DNA from: Paenibacillus sp. 1781tsa1
Lineage (GTDB): Bacteria > Bacillota > Bacilli > Paenibacillales > Paenibacillaceae
NCBI RefSeq assembly: GCF_024159265.1
Contig: NZ_JAMYWY010000001.1
Coordinates: forward strand, 1,488,001 to 1,552,000
Reading direction: 5' to 3'
Length of the DNA stretch: 64,000 nucleotides
In this document: one piece after another, positions 55,858 to 64,000 of the stretch
Position numbering within the stretch: position 1 is the stretch's first letter
Layout of the letters: each line of letters opens with the position of its first letter
Notes under the pieces: model-generated
Seen by the model: the letters and a program-made list of their open reading frames with translations, nothing else
What the model was told of the DNA's origin: nothing
Databases searched by the model: none
Program-made: the position numbers and the translations under genes

Positions 55858-56691
55858 ATGGATACCCGGATTTTTTTTGGTAAAACAGAAGAAGCTGCTC
55901 GCCTGCCGATCTATATGACCACGGTTGGTTACTGGGAACACCAATATGAAACCGAGCGTCCAGAGGGATTCCCGGATTATCAAATCCATCAGATTATTTA
56001 TGGGCAGGGGAGACTGATTATACAAGACGAAGAGTATATCGTCGGACCGGGTGACGTTTTCTTTCTGTATCCTGATGTTCCGCATCGATATATGCCCATT
56101 AGTGATCGTTGGGAGTTGGCTTGGGTCTCGTTTCAGGGGAGAGAGGCCAGCCAGTTATTATCTTATGCGGGAATAACCGGTTCACGCGTGTGCAGACTCA
56201 GAACAGCCACGCTGCTGCGTGGCCTGGAGCAACTTCTAGTTAGAGGAGAGAAGGAGGATACGATGGATTACACAGATTACGATGTTGAATGCTCCAAACA
56301 ATTATATGCCCTGCTGCTGGATCTGAAACCACTGCTCATTGCATCCGCCAATTATAATGATGAACTGGAGCGTTTGAAGCCTGTGCTGCGTTATATTGCA
56401 GAGCATCTGGATCGTTCACTTACGCTGAAGGAACTGGCCGATGTGGCTGTAGTATCTCCCCAATATTTGTGCAGGCTGTTTCAGAAGGCGCTCCATATCA
56501 GACCTGTATTTTACGTGAACCAGGAACGGATCAATCGGAGCAAACAACTTATGTTCAGTGAGAGAGAGCTCCGAATATATGAAGTTGCTGATCGAGTGGG
56601 TTACGAGAACGCCAGTTATTTCTGTGCGATGTTCAAAAGGCATACAGGTATGAGTCCGGAACGTTTTCGCAAACTGCACGGACTGAATTGA
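55858..56691 (+). CDS. AraC family transcriptional regulator, divergent from lacZ
   Basis: About 277 residues if ATG 55858 is used (AAGTGGTG 6-8 bp upstream); ATG 55825 or 55837 would add up to 11 residues. N-terminal cupin (HQIIYGQGRLIIQDEEYIVGPGDVFFLYPDVPHRY), C-terminal double HTH (SLTLKELADVAVVSPQYLCRLFQKALHIRPVFYVNQERI; YEVADRVGYENASYFCAMFKRHTGMSPERFRK). Likely senses a sugar and controls the divergent lacZ. Confidence 0.9.
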   Translation: MDTRIFFGKTEEAARLPIYMTTVGYWEHQYETERPEGFPDYQIHQIIYGQGRLIIQDEEYIVGPGDVFFLYPDVPHRYMPISDRWELAWVSFQGREASQLLSYAGITGSRVCRLRTATLLRGLEQLLVRGEKEDTMDYTDYDVECSKQLYALLLDLKPLLIASANYNDELERLKPVLRYIAEHLDRSLTLKELADVAVVSPQYLCRLFQKALHIRPVFYVNQERINRSKQLMFSERELRIYEVADRVGYENASYFCAMFKRHTGMSPERFRKLHGLN

Positions 56692-56696
56692 TGAAG

Positions 56697-58751
56697 TTAC
56701 AATTTTAATGCTCCGTTTGCGGTAGGAGCAACAGAGTACACTTCACTTAAATGACATGCCAGATACACCTTCATCCAACCCTCGGAATCGTTCAGATCAA
56801 CACCTAGAATCTCCTCTATTTTGCGCAGGCGCAGATACAGTGTATTGGTATGAATATGCAGACGTTCTGCTGTGGCTTGCACAGATCGATTCGCCGCAAT
56901 ATAGGTTTTGAGTGTGAGTTCAAGCTCTCCTGATTTTTGCTGTTGAAGAGGGGACAGAATTTCATGAATGTAGTTCTCAATATCGGATGGTTCCTGATTC
57001 AGAAACAACCGATTGATCCCGATTTCTTCGTAGAGCATCAGGCCAGCTTTGTTTTGTTTCAGTAAAAAGGACAACGAGCGTGTAGCCTCGTCATTGCTTT
57101 TGGACACATACTCAAGCCCTTGATAAAGTCCGCCGATACCGATGGATAGAGCAGGAGTTTTGGAGGTGGTCCATTTCTCTACGGCCGTTTCCAGCCGGCT
57201 GATGATCCAATGTCTGACTTTGGGCTCTGGTGCCGCAGCCAGTATCGTAATTTTGTGATGTGCACTGAACAACAGATGTTCACGGATGCCTAGTTCCTTT
57301 TCGATAAAACCAATCAATTTGCGCACCCAATTTTCAGTGGTTTTCATATCGGGATGTTCCCCATAGAGCTGCAATTGTGCGACGAACAAGGACTGATGGG
57401 CTGGCAATTGAAAGCTGGAAAGTCTGGCCTCCAACTGCTGTGGTTCTCTATATTGCACCAGATCGCTGAAGAAATCATGGTTTTTTCGATAGGACATTTC
57501 GGTGAGGGAGTAGGTGTTCATCATCTCCAGCATGACAATAGCTCCGCCTTGTTCCAAAATCACATGATCCAACTGACCTAACGGATGATCTAATTGGATG
57601 GCAAAACAGCCAAGCATCAGAGATCCATTCACAATCGGATACAGGTAATAATCGCTATGATCGGCTCCACCGGATAAGGTGATGGGGTTAAACTGACTGT
57701 CCAGAGCGGTATAGATATCGAGCTCACTTAGCAAGACACTTTCGGGGATGAGTGGATACCAGTCATTTCTCGCCATGTCCACATAATAGGTGGGAAGCTT
57801 CAGCATCGATCCAACCGTCTCAATGATATGTCCGAGGCTCACATGTTCAATGGAAAGGGCCGTGAATTGATTATGGATTTCGTTGCGGCTAACGAGATAT
57901 CGATTCGTTTCCAGCAGTTCTGAATACATGGTGGCGTTGGAGATGGCAATAGCTGCCTGATCCGCGAATCCCTGCATCACATTCAGATCATGTGGGGCAA
58001 ATCGTCTGTGTTGTTCAAATTGGTATACCAGCATCACCCCGATTTTATGGGTGTTCATCGTCACGGGAACGGCGATAAGCCCTTTCGCCATAACACCATC
58101 AGGCAGTGAACGTACAATAATATCCGCATTCTCCTGACTGACATTGCCCATATCCTTAAAGGCATCATCCGGTGTGCTGTACATTCGGCCAATGCCTTCC
58201 TCGTATACTTTTCCCGTAATGCCCTCATCCAGCTCGCCCTGATATTGATACACACTATCCTGAAAACCGACCTTGGCTCTAGGGATCATCTTGCCAGAGT
58301 CCGGATCAACCATCATGAACAGTCCGCAGGAAAGAGAAGGGATGACATGCAGTGCATTCTCCATGATTTTGAATAACAAGTCGTTCAACTCCAGGGAACA
58401 GGTCAGCTCCCGCAGTCCGGTCAACCATTGATCATTGTGTGCACGTTCCATCTCAATCTGCTGCTTCAGCAGTCCTTCCCGAATCAAAGACTCCAGACGT
58501 TCACTTTGTAGCAGGGTGAGCTGCTTCTGGGTATCGATAACCACACGAATGTTGATATTGGACAAAAAATCAAACGTATACCTGAGAATCTTCCAGGATG
58601 ACTCGATCTGTTCTTGATCTGTATATTCAGGTACTTCTCCTTCACGCAACCAATTATTCCACTGGAAATCGTATTCATCCTTCATCCAGATTCCATACGA
58701 AGCAGATCCAAAGACCTGAACCATAAATGAGCGAACCGCTTCATGAATCAT
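56697..58751 (-). CDS. PucR/CdaR-type transcriptional regulator with GAF domain
   Basis: About 684 residues from ATG 58751 (AAAGGAG upstream). A GAF domain in the first half (LLFKIMENALHVIPSLSCGLFMMVDPDSG...KGLIAVPVTMNTHKIGVMLVYQFEQHRRFAPHDLNVMQGFADQAAIAISNA), a central GGDEF-like/CdaR region (LSIGIGGLYQGLEYVSKSNDEA), and the C-terminal PucR HTH (SVQATAERLHIHTNTLYLRLRKIEEILGVDL). Divergent from an amidohydrolase and transporter, which it is the natural candidate to regulate. Confidence 0.9.
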   Translation of the reverse strand: MIHEAVRSFMVQVFGSASYGIWMKDEYDFQWNNWLREGEVPEYTDQEQIESSWKILRYTFDFLSNINIRVVIDTQKQLTLLQSERLESLIREGLLKQQIEMERAHNDQWLTGLRELTCSLELNDLLFKIMENALHVIPSLSCGLFMMVDPDSGKMIPRAKVGFQDSVYQYQGELDEGITGKVYEEGIGRMYSTPDDAFKDMGNVSQENADIIVRSLPDGVMAKGLIAVPVTMNTHKIGVMLVYQFEQHRRFAPHDLNVMQGFADQAAIAISNATMYSELLETNRYLVSRNEIHNQFTALSIEHVSLGHIIETVGSMLKLPTYYVDMARNDWYPLIPESVLLSELDIYTALDSQFNPITLSGGADHSDYYLYPIVNGSLMLGCFAIQLDHPLGQLDHVILEQGGAIVMLEMMNTYSLTEMSYRKNHDFFSDLVQYREPQQLEARLSSFQLPAHQSLFVAQLQLYGEHPDMKTTENWVRKLIGFIEKELGIREHLLFSAHHKITILAAAPEPKVRHWIISRLETAVEKWTTSKTPALSIGIGGLYQGLEYVSKSNDEATRSLSFLLKQNKAGLMLYEEIGINRLFLNQEPSDIENYIHEILSPLQQQKSGELELTLKTYIAANRSVQATAERLHIHTNTLYLRLRKIEEILGVDLNDSEGWMKVYLACHLSEVYSVAPTANGALKL

Positions 58752-58884
58752 AGCAAACGTACTCCTTTCGTGTTCACATGGCAAAATGCTTACATATATA
58801 ACATGATCTTCACTATGCTGTGTAATTTATATTCGATATTGTGTATATCACCATAATAAATATCAAAATGCTGTTGTTATCAAC

Positions 58885-58921
58885 AATGACATTATACATT
58901 TGCAACTTATATAATGTCATT
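58885..58921. promoter_or_regulatory. Symmetric bidirectional promoter/operator between pucR-type gene and amidohydrolase
   Basis: AATGACATTATA (58885-58896) and TATAATGTCATT (58910-58921) are perfect 12-bp inverted arms, 13 bp apart. On the + strand they give ATGACA (58886-58891)-18 bp-TATAAT (58910-58915); on the - strand the same arms give ATGACA (58920-58915)-18 bp-TATAAT (58896-58891). Both directions thus share an identical promoter in one symmetric element. A smaller TGTTG/CAACA inverted repeat lies just left. Confidence 0.7.
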
Positions 58922-59068
58922 AACTTTAACACTATACAATTTCATCGTAGTACAGCAATAGAGCTGTAAATCGAACGTGTACACGTAATATTGAAGTTCA
59001 ACTTAACTTTTTACACGAGAACGGAGAGGACAGAAATAACGTGAAGAAGCAAAGCGTTCGCCTAAAAG

Positions 59069-59200
59069 CTTTCTGAAAGAAAGCTGCTTCGGAAGCATAC
59101 GCTATCCCCGGATTTTCCCTTTGGAGAAGGGAATCAAAAAATCTGGGGATAACAGCGATCGGAAGGTTATTCTGTCATCGGAGTGGGAATGTAAATATTC
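59069..59200 (+). repeat. Structured leader element, possible interspersed repeat
   Basis: Contains AGCTTTC-tgaaa-GAAAGCT, GCTTCGGAAGC, then a long hairpin TATCCCCGGATTTT (59103-59116)/AAAATCTGGGGATA (59138-59151) with an inner CCCTT/AAGGG stem, and a conserved-looking tail AACAGCGATCGGAAGG. I believe similar sequences recur in Paenibacillus genomes, but only one copy is in this window. It lies in the 320-nt leader of the amidohydrolase. Confidence 0.55.
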
Positions 59201-59245
59201 TTTAGTTGAACTGACAACCAAGTCTGAAAATGAGGTGGAGTACAG

Positions 59246-60466
59246 ATGAGTCAAATTACTGCTTTTGTAGGTGCATTGTTGATTGATGGACAAGGTGGAG
59301 AGCCTGTTTCCGATAGTGTGGTCCTGGTTGAGAACGGGAAATTCATAGCTGCGGGTGCGAAGGCGACCGTTCCAGTACCGGAAAGTGCCAAGCTTGTTGA
59401 TGTAACGGGTAAAACGGTAATCCCCGGATTAATCGATGCCCATGTGCATGTGCACGGGGCCAAAAATCTGAATATGGCTGCGGTGGCGCTGGAAGCCAAT
59501 GAACTTCAGATGGGAAGAGCACTTCAAGATCTGCCGAAGCTGATCAACGCGGGCTTTACAACCGTCAGGGATGTCGGCAGCCATGTTGCTGTATACATTC
59601 GTGATCTGATCAAGGAAGGTGTGGTGAAGGGGCCGCGGATTAAAACATCCCGTCATATGCTCTCTCAGACGGGTGGACATGCAGATATTCATATGATTCC
59701 AACGGAACTGAATATGTTCACCGTGTGTGACGGCGTTCCGGAAGTCATTAAGGCAACACGCACACAGTTCCGTGAGGGGGCGGATTTCATTAAGGTGTGT
59801 TCCACAGGCGGGGTGCTTTCGGAGAAAGATGACCCTCGCTGGTCGCAATTCCGCATGGATGAGCTGAAGGCGATCGTGTATGAAGCGGAAGCGGTACAGT
59901 CATATGTGGCTGCACATGCGCAAGGTACACAGGGGATCAAAAATGCGCTGGAAGCGGGCGTACGCACCATTGAACACGGGATCTACATTGATGAAGAAGG
60001 CATTGGCATGATGCTGGATCAAAAGGCGGTTCTGGTTCCAACATTGGCCATTGTACATCGGATCATCAAAGAAGGGCATAAATACGGTGTTCCCGAATTT
60101 GGCATTCGTAAAGCCAAAAGTGTATATCAGGAGCATATAGAGAACATGATTATCGCGCGTAAGGCAGACGTAACCATTGCAGTAGGGACAGATTTCTGCA
60201 CCTGTGCACCTGTTGAGCATGGCGGGAATGCGCTCGAACTGCGATTGCTTGTTGAAGATGTTGGATTTACGCCGATGGAAGCGATTGTAGCTGCCACAAG
60301 GGATGCGGCAAGAGCGATGCAGATGGAAGCAGAGATCGGTACGATTGAACCCGGGAAAGCTGCTGATCTGCTGGTATTAAATGTGAATCCGTTAACGGAT
60401 ATTGGACTGCTCGAAAACACAGAGAATATCGAACAGGTCTATTTATCAGGTGAACGCTTGAAATAA
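59246..60466 (+). CDS. Amidohydrolase family protein (imidazolonepropionase/Xaa-dipeptidase-like)
   Basis: 406 residues, ATG 59246 after GAGGTGGAG. TIM-barrel metal hydrolase: GLIDAHVHVHG (HxH), RDVGSHVAVYIRDLI, FIKVCSTGGVLS (carbamylated-Lys candidate), YVAAHAQGTQGIKNALEAGVRTIEHGIYID and VGTDFCTC (Asp). Related enzymes include Xaa-Pro/Xaa-Arg dipeptidases and imidazolonepropionase-like hydrolases. 62 bp before a membrane protein gene with which it probably forms an uptake/hydrolysis unit. Confidence 0.87.
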   Translation: MSQITAFVGALLIDGQGGEPVSDSVVLVENGKFIAAGAKATVPVPESAKLVDVTGKTVIPGLIDAHVHVHGAKNLNMAAVALEANELQMGRALQDLPKLINAGFTTVRDVGSHVAVYIRDLIKEGVVKGPRIKTSRHMLSQTGGHADIHMIPTELNMFTVCDGVPEVIKATRTQFREGADFIKVCSTGGVLSEKDDPRWSQFRMDELKAIVYEAEAVQSYVAAHAQGTQGIKNALEAGVRTIEHGIYIDEEGIGMMLDQKAVLVPTLAIVHRIIKEGHKYGVPEFGIRKAKSVYQEHIENMIIARKADVTIAVGTDFCTCAPVEHGGNALELRLLVEDVGFTPMEAIVAATRDAARAMQMEAEIGTIEPGKAADLLVLNVNPLTDIGLLENTENIEQVYLSGERLK

Positions 60467-60528
60467 GAAAGAGAAAGATGGTTCTACGTGTACTGCACTG
60501 ACAACATAGAGAATGGGGAGAAGCCACC

Positions 60529-61695
60529 ATGTTTAGTCAACCGATATATATCGCCACGGTATTACTTGTTATTTTAGCTATAGGGGAACTGGTTTCGATC
60601 TGGTCCAAAGCGCGAATTCCTTCCTTGCTTGTGATTCTGATCGGATATTTGCTGCTGAACTGGGCGGGGGTATTTCCCAAAGGTGTGGTCTCCAGCTCTG
60701 CTCTGACTGCGTTCGGGGCTCTCATGGTGGCTCCGCTGATTGTACACATGGGCACACTAATACCGCTGAAATTAATACGGTCCCAATATAAAGCAATACT
60801 GATCTCTTTGTTCGCATCACTCACAGCTACAGGTCTAATCCTGTTAATCGTATCACCGTTCTATGGTTATCCTACCGCTGTTGCCGGGTCAAGTCCGGTT
60901 GTCGGTGGCATTATCTCATATCTGATCACAACGACGAAGTTGCAAGAGATGAACTTGGGTCATCTAATTACAATTCCGGCTGTTATTCTGGGTATTCATT
61001 CCCTCGTGGGGATGCCGATTGCAACTAACATGTTACGCAGATATGCGCTGAAACTACAGAAACAGGGCGCTTTTGAGAACAAGGTTGCAGGGGAATCCAA
61101 TGTGAACATTAAAGAAGCGAATGCCAAAACATTCCTTCCACAACGTTTCCAAACCGCACCTATTCTGCTTTTGCTTTTGTTCATTATGGGCAGTCTCTCC
61201 ATTTATCTGGGAAATGTAACCGGACTTAGCTATAGTATCTGGGCTCTGTTGCTTGGGGTTCTGGGTCATCTGATCGGAGTATTCCCATCTCGTATTCTGG
61301 ACAAAGCGAGTACATCGGGAATTGCCATGACAGGTCTGATTGTGGTGGTTATGACAAGTATGGAGTCGATTACTTTCAATGCGGTGGTTAGTTCCATTAT
61401 TCCGGTGTTGTTCATTATCGCAGTTGGTGTAGTTGGGGTGCTGATCGGTGGCTTTGTCGGTTCCAAGCTGTTCAAATGGGACCCGCTCAAAGGTCTGCCT
61501 GTGGCACTGACCGCACTATTCGGTTTTCCGGGGGACTATATTATCTGTGAAGAAGTAAGCCGTTCAGTTGGACGTGATGAAAATGAACGCAAAGCCATCC
61601 TCGATGAGATTTTAACGCCAATGCTGGTGGGTGGATTCACAACGGTCACAACAGCATCCGTGCTGATTGCGTCCATACTGATCAAGACACTTTAG
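60529..61695 (+). CDS. Multi-pass membrane transporter of unknown specificity
   Basis: 388 residues with about ten to eleven transmembrane segments. Notable blocks: GELVSIWSKARIPSLLVILIGYLLLNWAGVFPKG, AFGALMVAPLIVHMGTLIPL, AGSSPVVGGIISYLITTTKLQ and ALTALFGFPGDYIICEEVSRSVG, in two similar halves as in GltS-like and other ion-coupled carriers. Not identified confidently. GGGGAG precedes ATG 60529. Likely imports the substrate of the upstream amidohydrolase. Confidence 0.75.
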   Translation: MFSQPIYIATVLLVILAIGELVSIWSKARIPSLLVILIGYLLLNWAGVFPKGVVSSSALTAFGALMVAPLIVHMGTLIPLKLIRSQYKAILISLFASLTATGLILLIVSPFYGYPTAVAGSSPVVGGIISYLITTTKLQEMNLGHLITIPAVILGIHSLVGMPIATNMLRRYALKLQKQGAFENKVAGESNVNIKEANAKTFLPQRFQTAPILLLLLFIMGSLSIYLGNVTGLSYSIWALLLGVLGHLIGVFPSRILDKASTSGIAMTGLIVVVMTSMESITFNAVVSSIIPVLFIIAVGVVGVLIGGFVGSKLFKWDPLKGLPVALTALFGFPGDYIICEEVSRSVGRDENERKAILDEILTPMLVGGFTTVTTASVLIASILIKTL

Positions 61696-61797
61696 AAAAA
61701 TTGAGGTTCTTTTCATCCCAATTTCAGTTTCTATTAAGGTTACGAAGGTAAGATAAGTCTTGTAAACCCCTTCTCGTGTTAAATAGATGTGTGACTG

Positions 61798-61835
61798 GCC
61801 CTATCGGATTGTCCTCCGGTAGGGCACTTTTTTTC
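61798..61835 (+). terminator. Terminator after the transporter gene
   Basis: GCCCTATCGG-attgtcct-CCGGTAGGGC then TTTTTTTC. Confidence 0.92.
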
Positions 61836-61910
61836 TTCATTTGTTCGGTTGATGGTATGATAGATGAATACATAATGTGTAACCAACTCTAGTGATCGGA
61901 GGATTGCATA

Positions 61911-62840
61911 GTGGATCACAGCTTGCACCCGTTGTTTAAGCCGATTCAGATGAATGGAACGTATTCGAACAGTTATTACGTTGAGAAAATACCCGCTCCC
62001 GGCTTAAAGGCTTATGTAGCCTGTTATTGGGAATCAGGATCTCTTCCATACACACATGAGCAGGGGGTTATGGGAGAAGATCAAGAGCCATCAGTGATGA
62101 CTGTACCTGCCCGGGTATTGCCGGATGGTTGTACGGATATGCTGATTACATATGACCCGGTCTGTTCCGTGCATACCTATGCTTACTGTGGCAATTATAC
62201 ACAGCCGTTCATTGTACCTGAGCAATCCGATGATGGTCCTCCTGCTGGAGACTACACCTTTGGTGTTCGGTTCTTTCCGGGTGGAGCGCATGTCTTCCAT
62301 GGCATGCGTCTGGAATGGTTTACGGATAAGCGAATTGCCCTTCAGGAATGTTGGCCGGAGGGGCTGAACGAGCTTCAGGAGCGGATGGCTGGAACGAATC
62401 GTTTTGCAGAACGGGTAGAGGTAATGAACGCATATTTGAATCCGTTGTCCGTGCAGACAACCACATCTGAGAACGATTTGATGAAAAACGTGCTGCACCG
62501 CATTTTTATCGATGGGGGACGTATGAGTGTCCAGGAGTTGGCAATGCGTGAAGTGATCAGTGAGCGGCAGTTGCATCGCAAGTTCTCGGAATGGGTCGGA
62601 ATCAGCCCCAAGCGATTCAGTGAGGTGGTTCGTTTTCATCGTGTACTGAGCGATATTCATCAGGGGAACACGGCAGACTGGGCCATGCTTGCCCAGAATC
62701 ATGGTTTTTTTGACCAAGCCCATCTGATTCGGCAATTTCGCAAGTTTTATGGAGAGACTCCGTTGACGGCAGCCAGAGAGCACGGCAGGATGTTGTCCGA
62801 TTTGTACAATAGATCTGTAGAGCCTTCAGTTATACTCTAA
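61911..62840 (+). CDS. AraC-like regulator with DUF6597-type N-terminal domain
   Basis: 309 residues, GTG 61911 with GGAGG 8 bp upstream. N-terminal domain has YVACYWESGS, RVLPDGCTDMLITY and VRFFPGGAHVFHG, the DUF6597 pattern; C-terminal HTH_18 domain: MSVQELAMREVISERQLHRKFSEWVGISPKRFSEVVRF ... AQNHGFFDQAHLIRQFRKFYGETPL. Ligand unknown. The DinB-like gene follows 33 bp later, likely co-regulated. Confidence 0.9.
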   Translation: MDHSLHPLFKPIQMNGTYSNSYYVEKIPAPGLKAYVACYWESGSLPYTHEQGVMGEDQEPSVMTVPARVLPDGCTDMLITYDPVCSVHTYAYCGNYTQPFIVPEQSDDGPPAGDYTFGVRFFPGGAHVFHGMRLEWFTDKRIALQECWPEGLNELQERMAGTNRFAERVEVMNAYLNPLSVQTTTSENDLMKNVLHRIFIDGGRMSVQELAMREVISERQLHRKFSEWVGISPKRFSEVVRFHRVLSDIHQGNTADWAMLAQNHGFFDQAHLIRQFRKFYGETPLTAAREHGRMLSDLYNRSVEPSVIL

Positions 62841-62873
62841 TTGTGGGAATAAAAGATAAGGGAGACATCATAT

Positions 62874-63362
62874 ATGAATGGAACATTGCAGATTCGGGAT
62901 CATTTGTTAACTGAACTGGAAACAGGAGTACGGACGGGGGCTTCGTTAATTCGCTTGATCCGTCCGGAGGATTGGTCGTATCGTCCACAGGAGAATATGC
63001 GTTCATTGGTGGAGCTTGTACATCATTTTATCCAGATCACCGCATCGGACCTTGCCATCATGCAAGAACAAAGTGAAGCTGAGGTTGGGCTAGTGGAGAA
63101 CAGTCTGTCCGGGAACCAGGATATTGAGAAGCTGGAAGCAACATTGTGGAGTAATTTCGAATCCTACAAAGCCTATATCACGGGATTAGGTGAAGAAGAT
63201 TATTTGAACCGCTCTACCAAAGCTTTCTATATGGAACACGGTCATTTGCAGGCGCAATGGCAGATTGAAACGTTGACACATGTGTTCCATCACCGTTCGC
63301 AGCTCTATAACTATCTCAAGCAGCAGGGTCATGAATTAAATTTCTTCATGCTGTATGCGTAG
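62874..63362 (+). CDS. DinB/YfiT-like four-helix metalloprotein
   Basis: 162 residues. Helical bundle with LVELVHHFIQITASDL and LTHVFHHRSQLYNYLKQQGHE, giving the His triad (H around 53-54, 141 and 145) of DinB-superfamily nickel/zinc-binding proteins; these include thiol-dependent S-transferases. AAGGGAGA precedes ATG 62874. Second gene of the small operon with the AraC-like regulator. Confidence 0.9.
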   Translation: MNGTLQIRDHLLTELETGVRTGASLIRLIRPEDWSYRPQENMRSLVELVHHFIQITASDLAIMQEQSEAEVGLVENSLSGNQDIEKLEATLWSNFESYKAYITGLGEEDYLNRSTKAFYMEHGHLQAQWQIETLTHVFHHRSQLYNYLKQQGHELNFFMLYA

Positions 63363-63388
63363 TTAAACTTGTACTATTAAAGTAAGCT

Positions 63389-63424
63389 TTGGCTCCATCG
63401 GACGTTCCGGTGGGGCTTTTTGCG
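63389..63424 (+). terminator. Terminator after DinB-like gene
   Basis: GGCTCCATCGG-acgtt-CCGGTGGGGC followed by TTTTTG. Confidence 0.9.
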
Positions 63425-63547
63425 TACAGTCGTCTATCAATCTATGATGTCTATCAAAATTGGACATTGTGACGCTGGTAATTCACCGTTGCTTTAATAG
63501 TTTTCAAACATAGAATACCGTATCAAAGCAAAAGGAGGTGATTTTAA

Positions 63548-63835
63548 ATGGCCATCCTTTTACCGCAACAGTTTTACAATCTTCCAGCTGGTGTAGGCAA
63601 GTCCTACTACGAAAACTTGGCTGGAGGCACCAATGCCAGCGCTACAGTGAACAACTTTGGACCTTTTCCCGTATCTCTCGTGATCACACGTGTGAACGAA
63701 CCCGTAGTCACTTACGTTATTCCTGTAAACAGTAGCCTTACCATTTCGGCAGGTGGAGTTCTGGTCTTTGCATTGTTAGCAAACCTCGGAGGCGCAGCTT
63801 CCGGAACAATTCAGTTCTCCGTAGCAGAACTCTAA
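63548..63835 (+). CDS. Small Gly/Ser/Val-rich protein, function unknown
   Basis: 95 residues from ATG 63548, behind a perfect AAAGGAGGTG (63531-63540) Shine-Dalgarno, implying strong translation. MAILLPQQFYNLPAGVGKSY start, no signal peptide; the rest has beta-strand character (VVTYVIPVNSSLTISAGGVLVFALLANLG). Possibly a structural or surface/spore-layer component; not recognised. Flanked by terminators on both sides, so monocistronic. Confidence 0.8.
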   Translation: MAILLPQQFYNLPAGVGKSYYENLAGGTNASATVNNFGPFPVSLVITRVNEPVVTYVIPVNSSLTISAGGVLVFALLANLGGAASGTIQFSVAEL

Positions 63836-63856
63836 TTGGTGTTATGAAGTAGATTG

Positions 63857-63890
63857 GCCTCTGCCGGACAGGTTGCCGGCAGGGGTTTTT
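63857..63890 (+). terminator. Terminator after the small protein gene
   Basis: CCTCTGCCGG-acaggtt-GCCGGCAGGGG then TTTTTCTTTTTTT. Confidence 0.9.
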
Positions 63891-64000
63891 CTTTTTTTGT
63901 ATGGATATACATAGATTTAAAGGGGTATTTTGAGATAATAAAAGTTAATAAAATACTTGCCGCTTCCTATTATGGTGAGGCAGTAGATGAAAACGTTAAA

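Overview
The window reads as a chromosomal stretch of a spore-forming Firmicute, most probably Paenibacillus. Support: strong AGGAGG ribosome binding sites with frequent TTG/GTG starts, an SspH-type spore protein, a spore-germination permease, T-box leaders, a CIRCE element at groESL, and the gene order tsaE-tsaB-rimI-tsaD ... ABC-F ... moaC ... tatA-tatC-groES-groEL, which parallels the Bacillus subtilis ydiB-ydiE/ydiF/moaC/tatAy-tatCy/groESL region. Genus assignment is inference. No rRNA, tRNA, CRISPR array or transposase gene was seen.

Layout. (1) 1-15.3 kb: one + strand exopolysaccharide (EPS) operon: polymerase (cut by the window edge), a split Alg14/Alg13-type transferase, four more glycosyltransferases, a Wzx-type flippase, a pyruvyl transferase, ManC, UDP-glucose dehydrogenase, an LCP attachment enzyme, a secreted GH74-like beta-propeller hydrolase, a VanZ-like protein and a membrane-anchored protein. 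Together they predict a Wzx/Wzy-type polymer containing mannose, glucuronate and pyruvate ketals. (2) 15.5-26.7 kb: mixed genes: a Cys4 miniprotein, an ABC exporter, an AI-2E family protein, a GntR/YtrA regulator with a membrane partner, a three-domain hydrolase, a CNNM/CBS protein, cardiolipin synthase, a candidate ~55-nt sRNA and a YitT protein. (3) 26.7-32.0 kb (- strand): non-homologous end joining with LigD split into separate polymerase and ligase genes, plus Ku, interspersed with an orphan germination permease and a ring-cleavage/glyoxalase-fold protein; sspH lies divergently. (4) 33.0-36.1 kb: tRNA t6A genes tsaE, tsaB, tsaD with rimI, with ~70-220 bp palindromic interspersed repeats in the gaps. 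(5) 36.3-39.1 kb: two complete T-box leaders in series ahead of leuA, then a cluster of seven DnaA boxes (39.26-39.49 kb). (6) 39.6-47.4 kb: ABC-F, 5-formyl-THF cyclo-ligase, molybdopterin genes, twin-arginine translocase and groESL. (7) 47.5-64 kb: small secreted/membrane proteins, a flavin monooxygenase, a VanZ protein, lacZ with a divergent AraC regulator, a PucR-type regulator divergent from an amidohydrolase/membrane transporter pair, a second AraC-type regulator, a DinB-fold protein and a small protein of unknown function.

Most notable: the DnaA-box cluster at the position syntenic to the B. subtilis gcp-ydiF gap, the tandem T-boxes, the repeat family, a perfectly symmetric face-to-face promoter at 58885-58921, and the split, spore-gene-associated NHEJ locus. 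Functional calls come from motifs and family knowledge read by eye; no database search was run.
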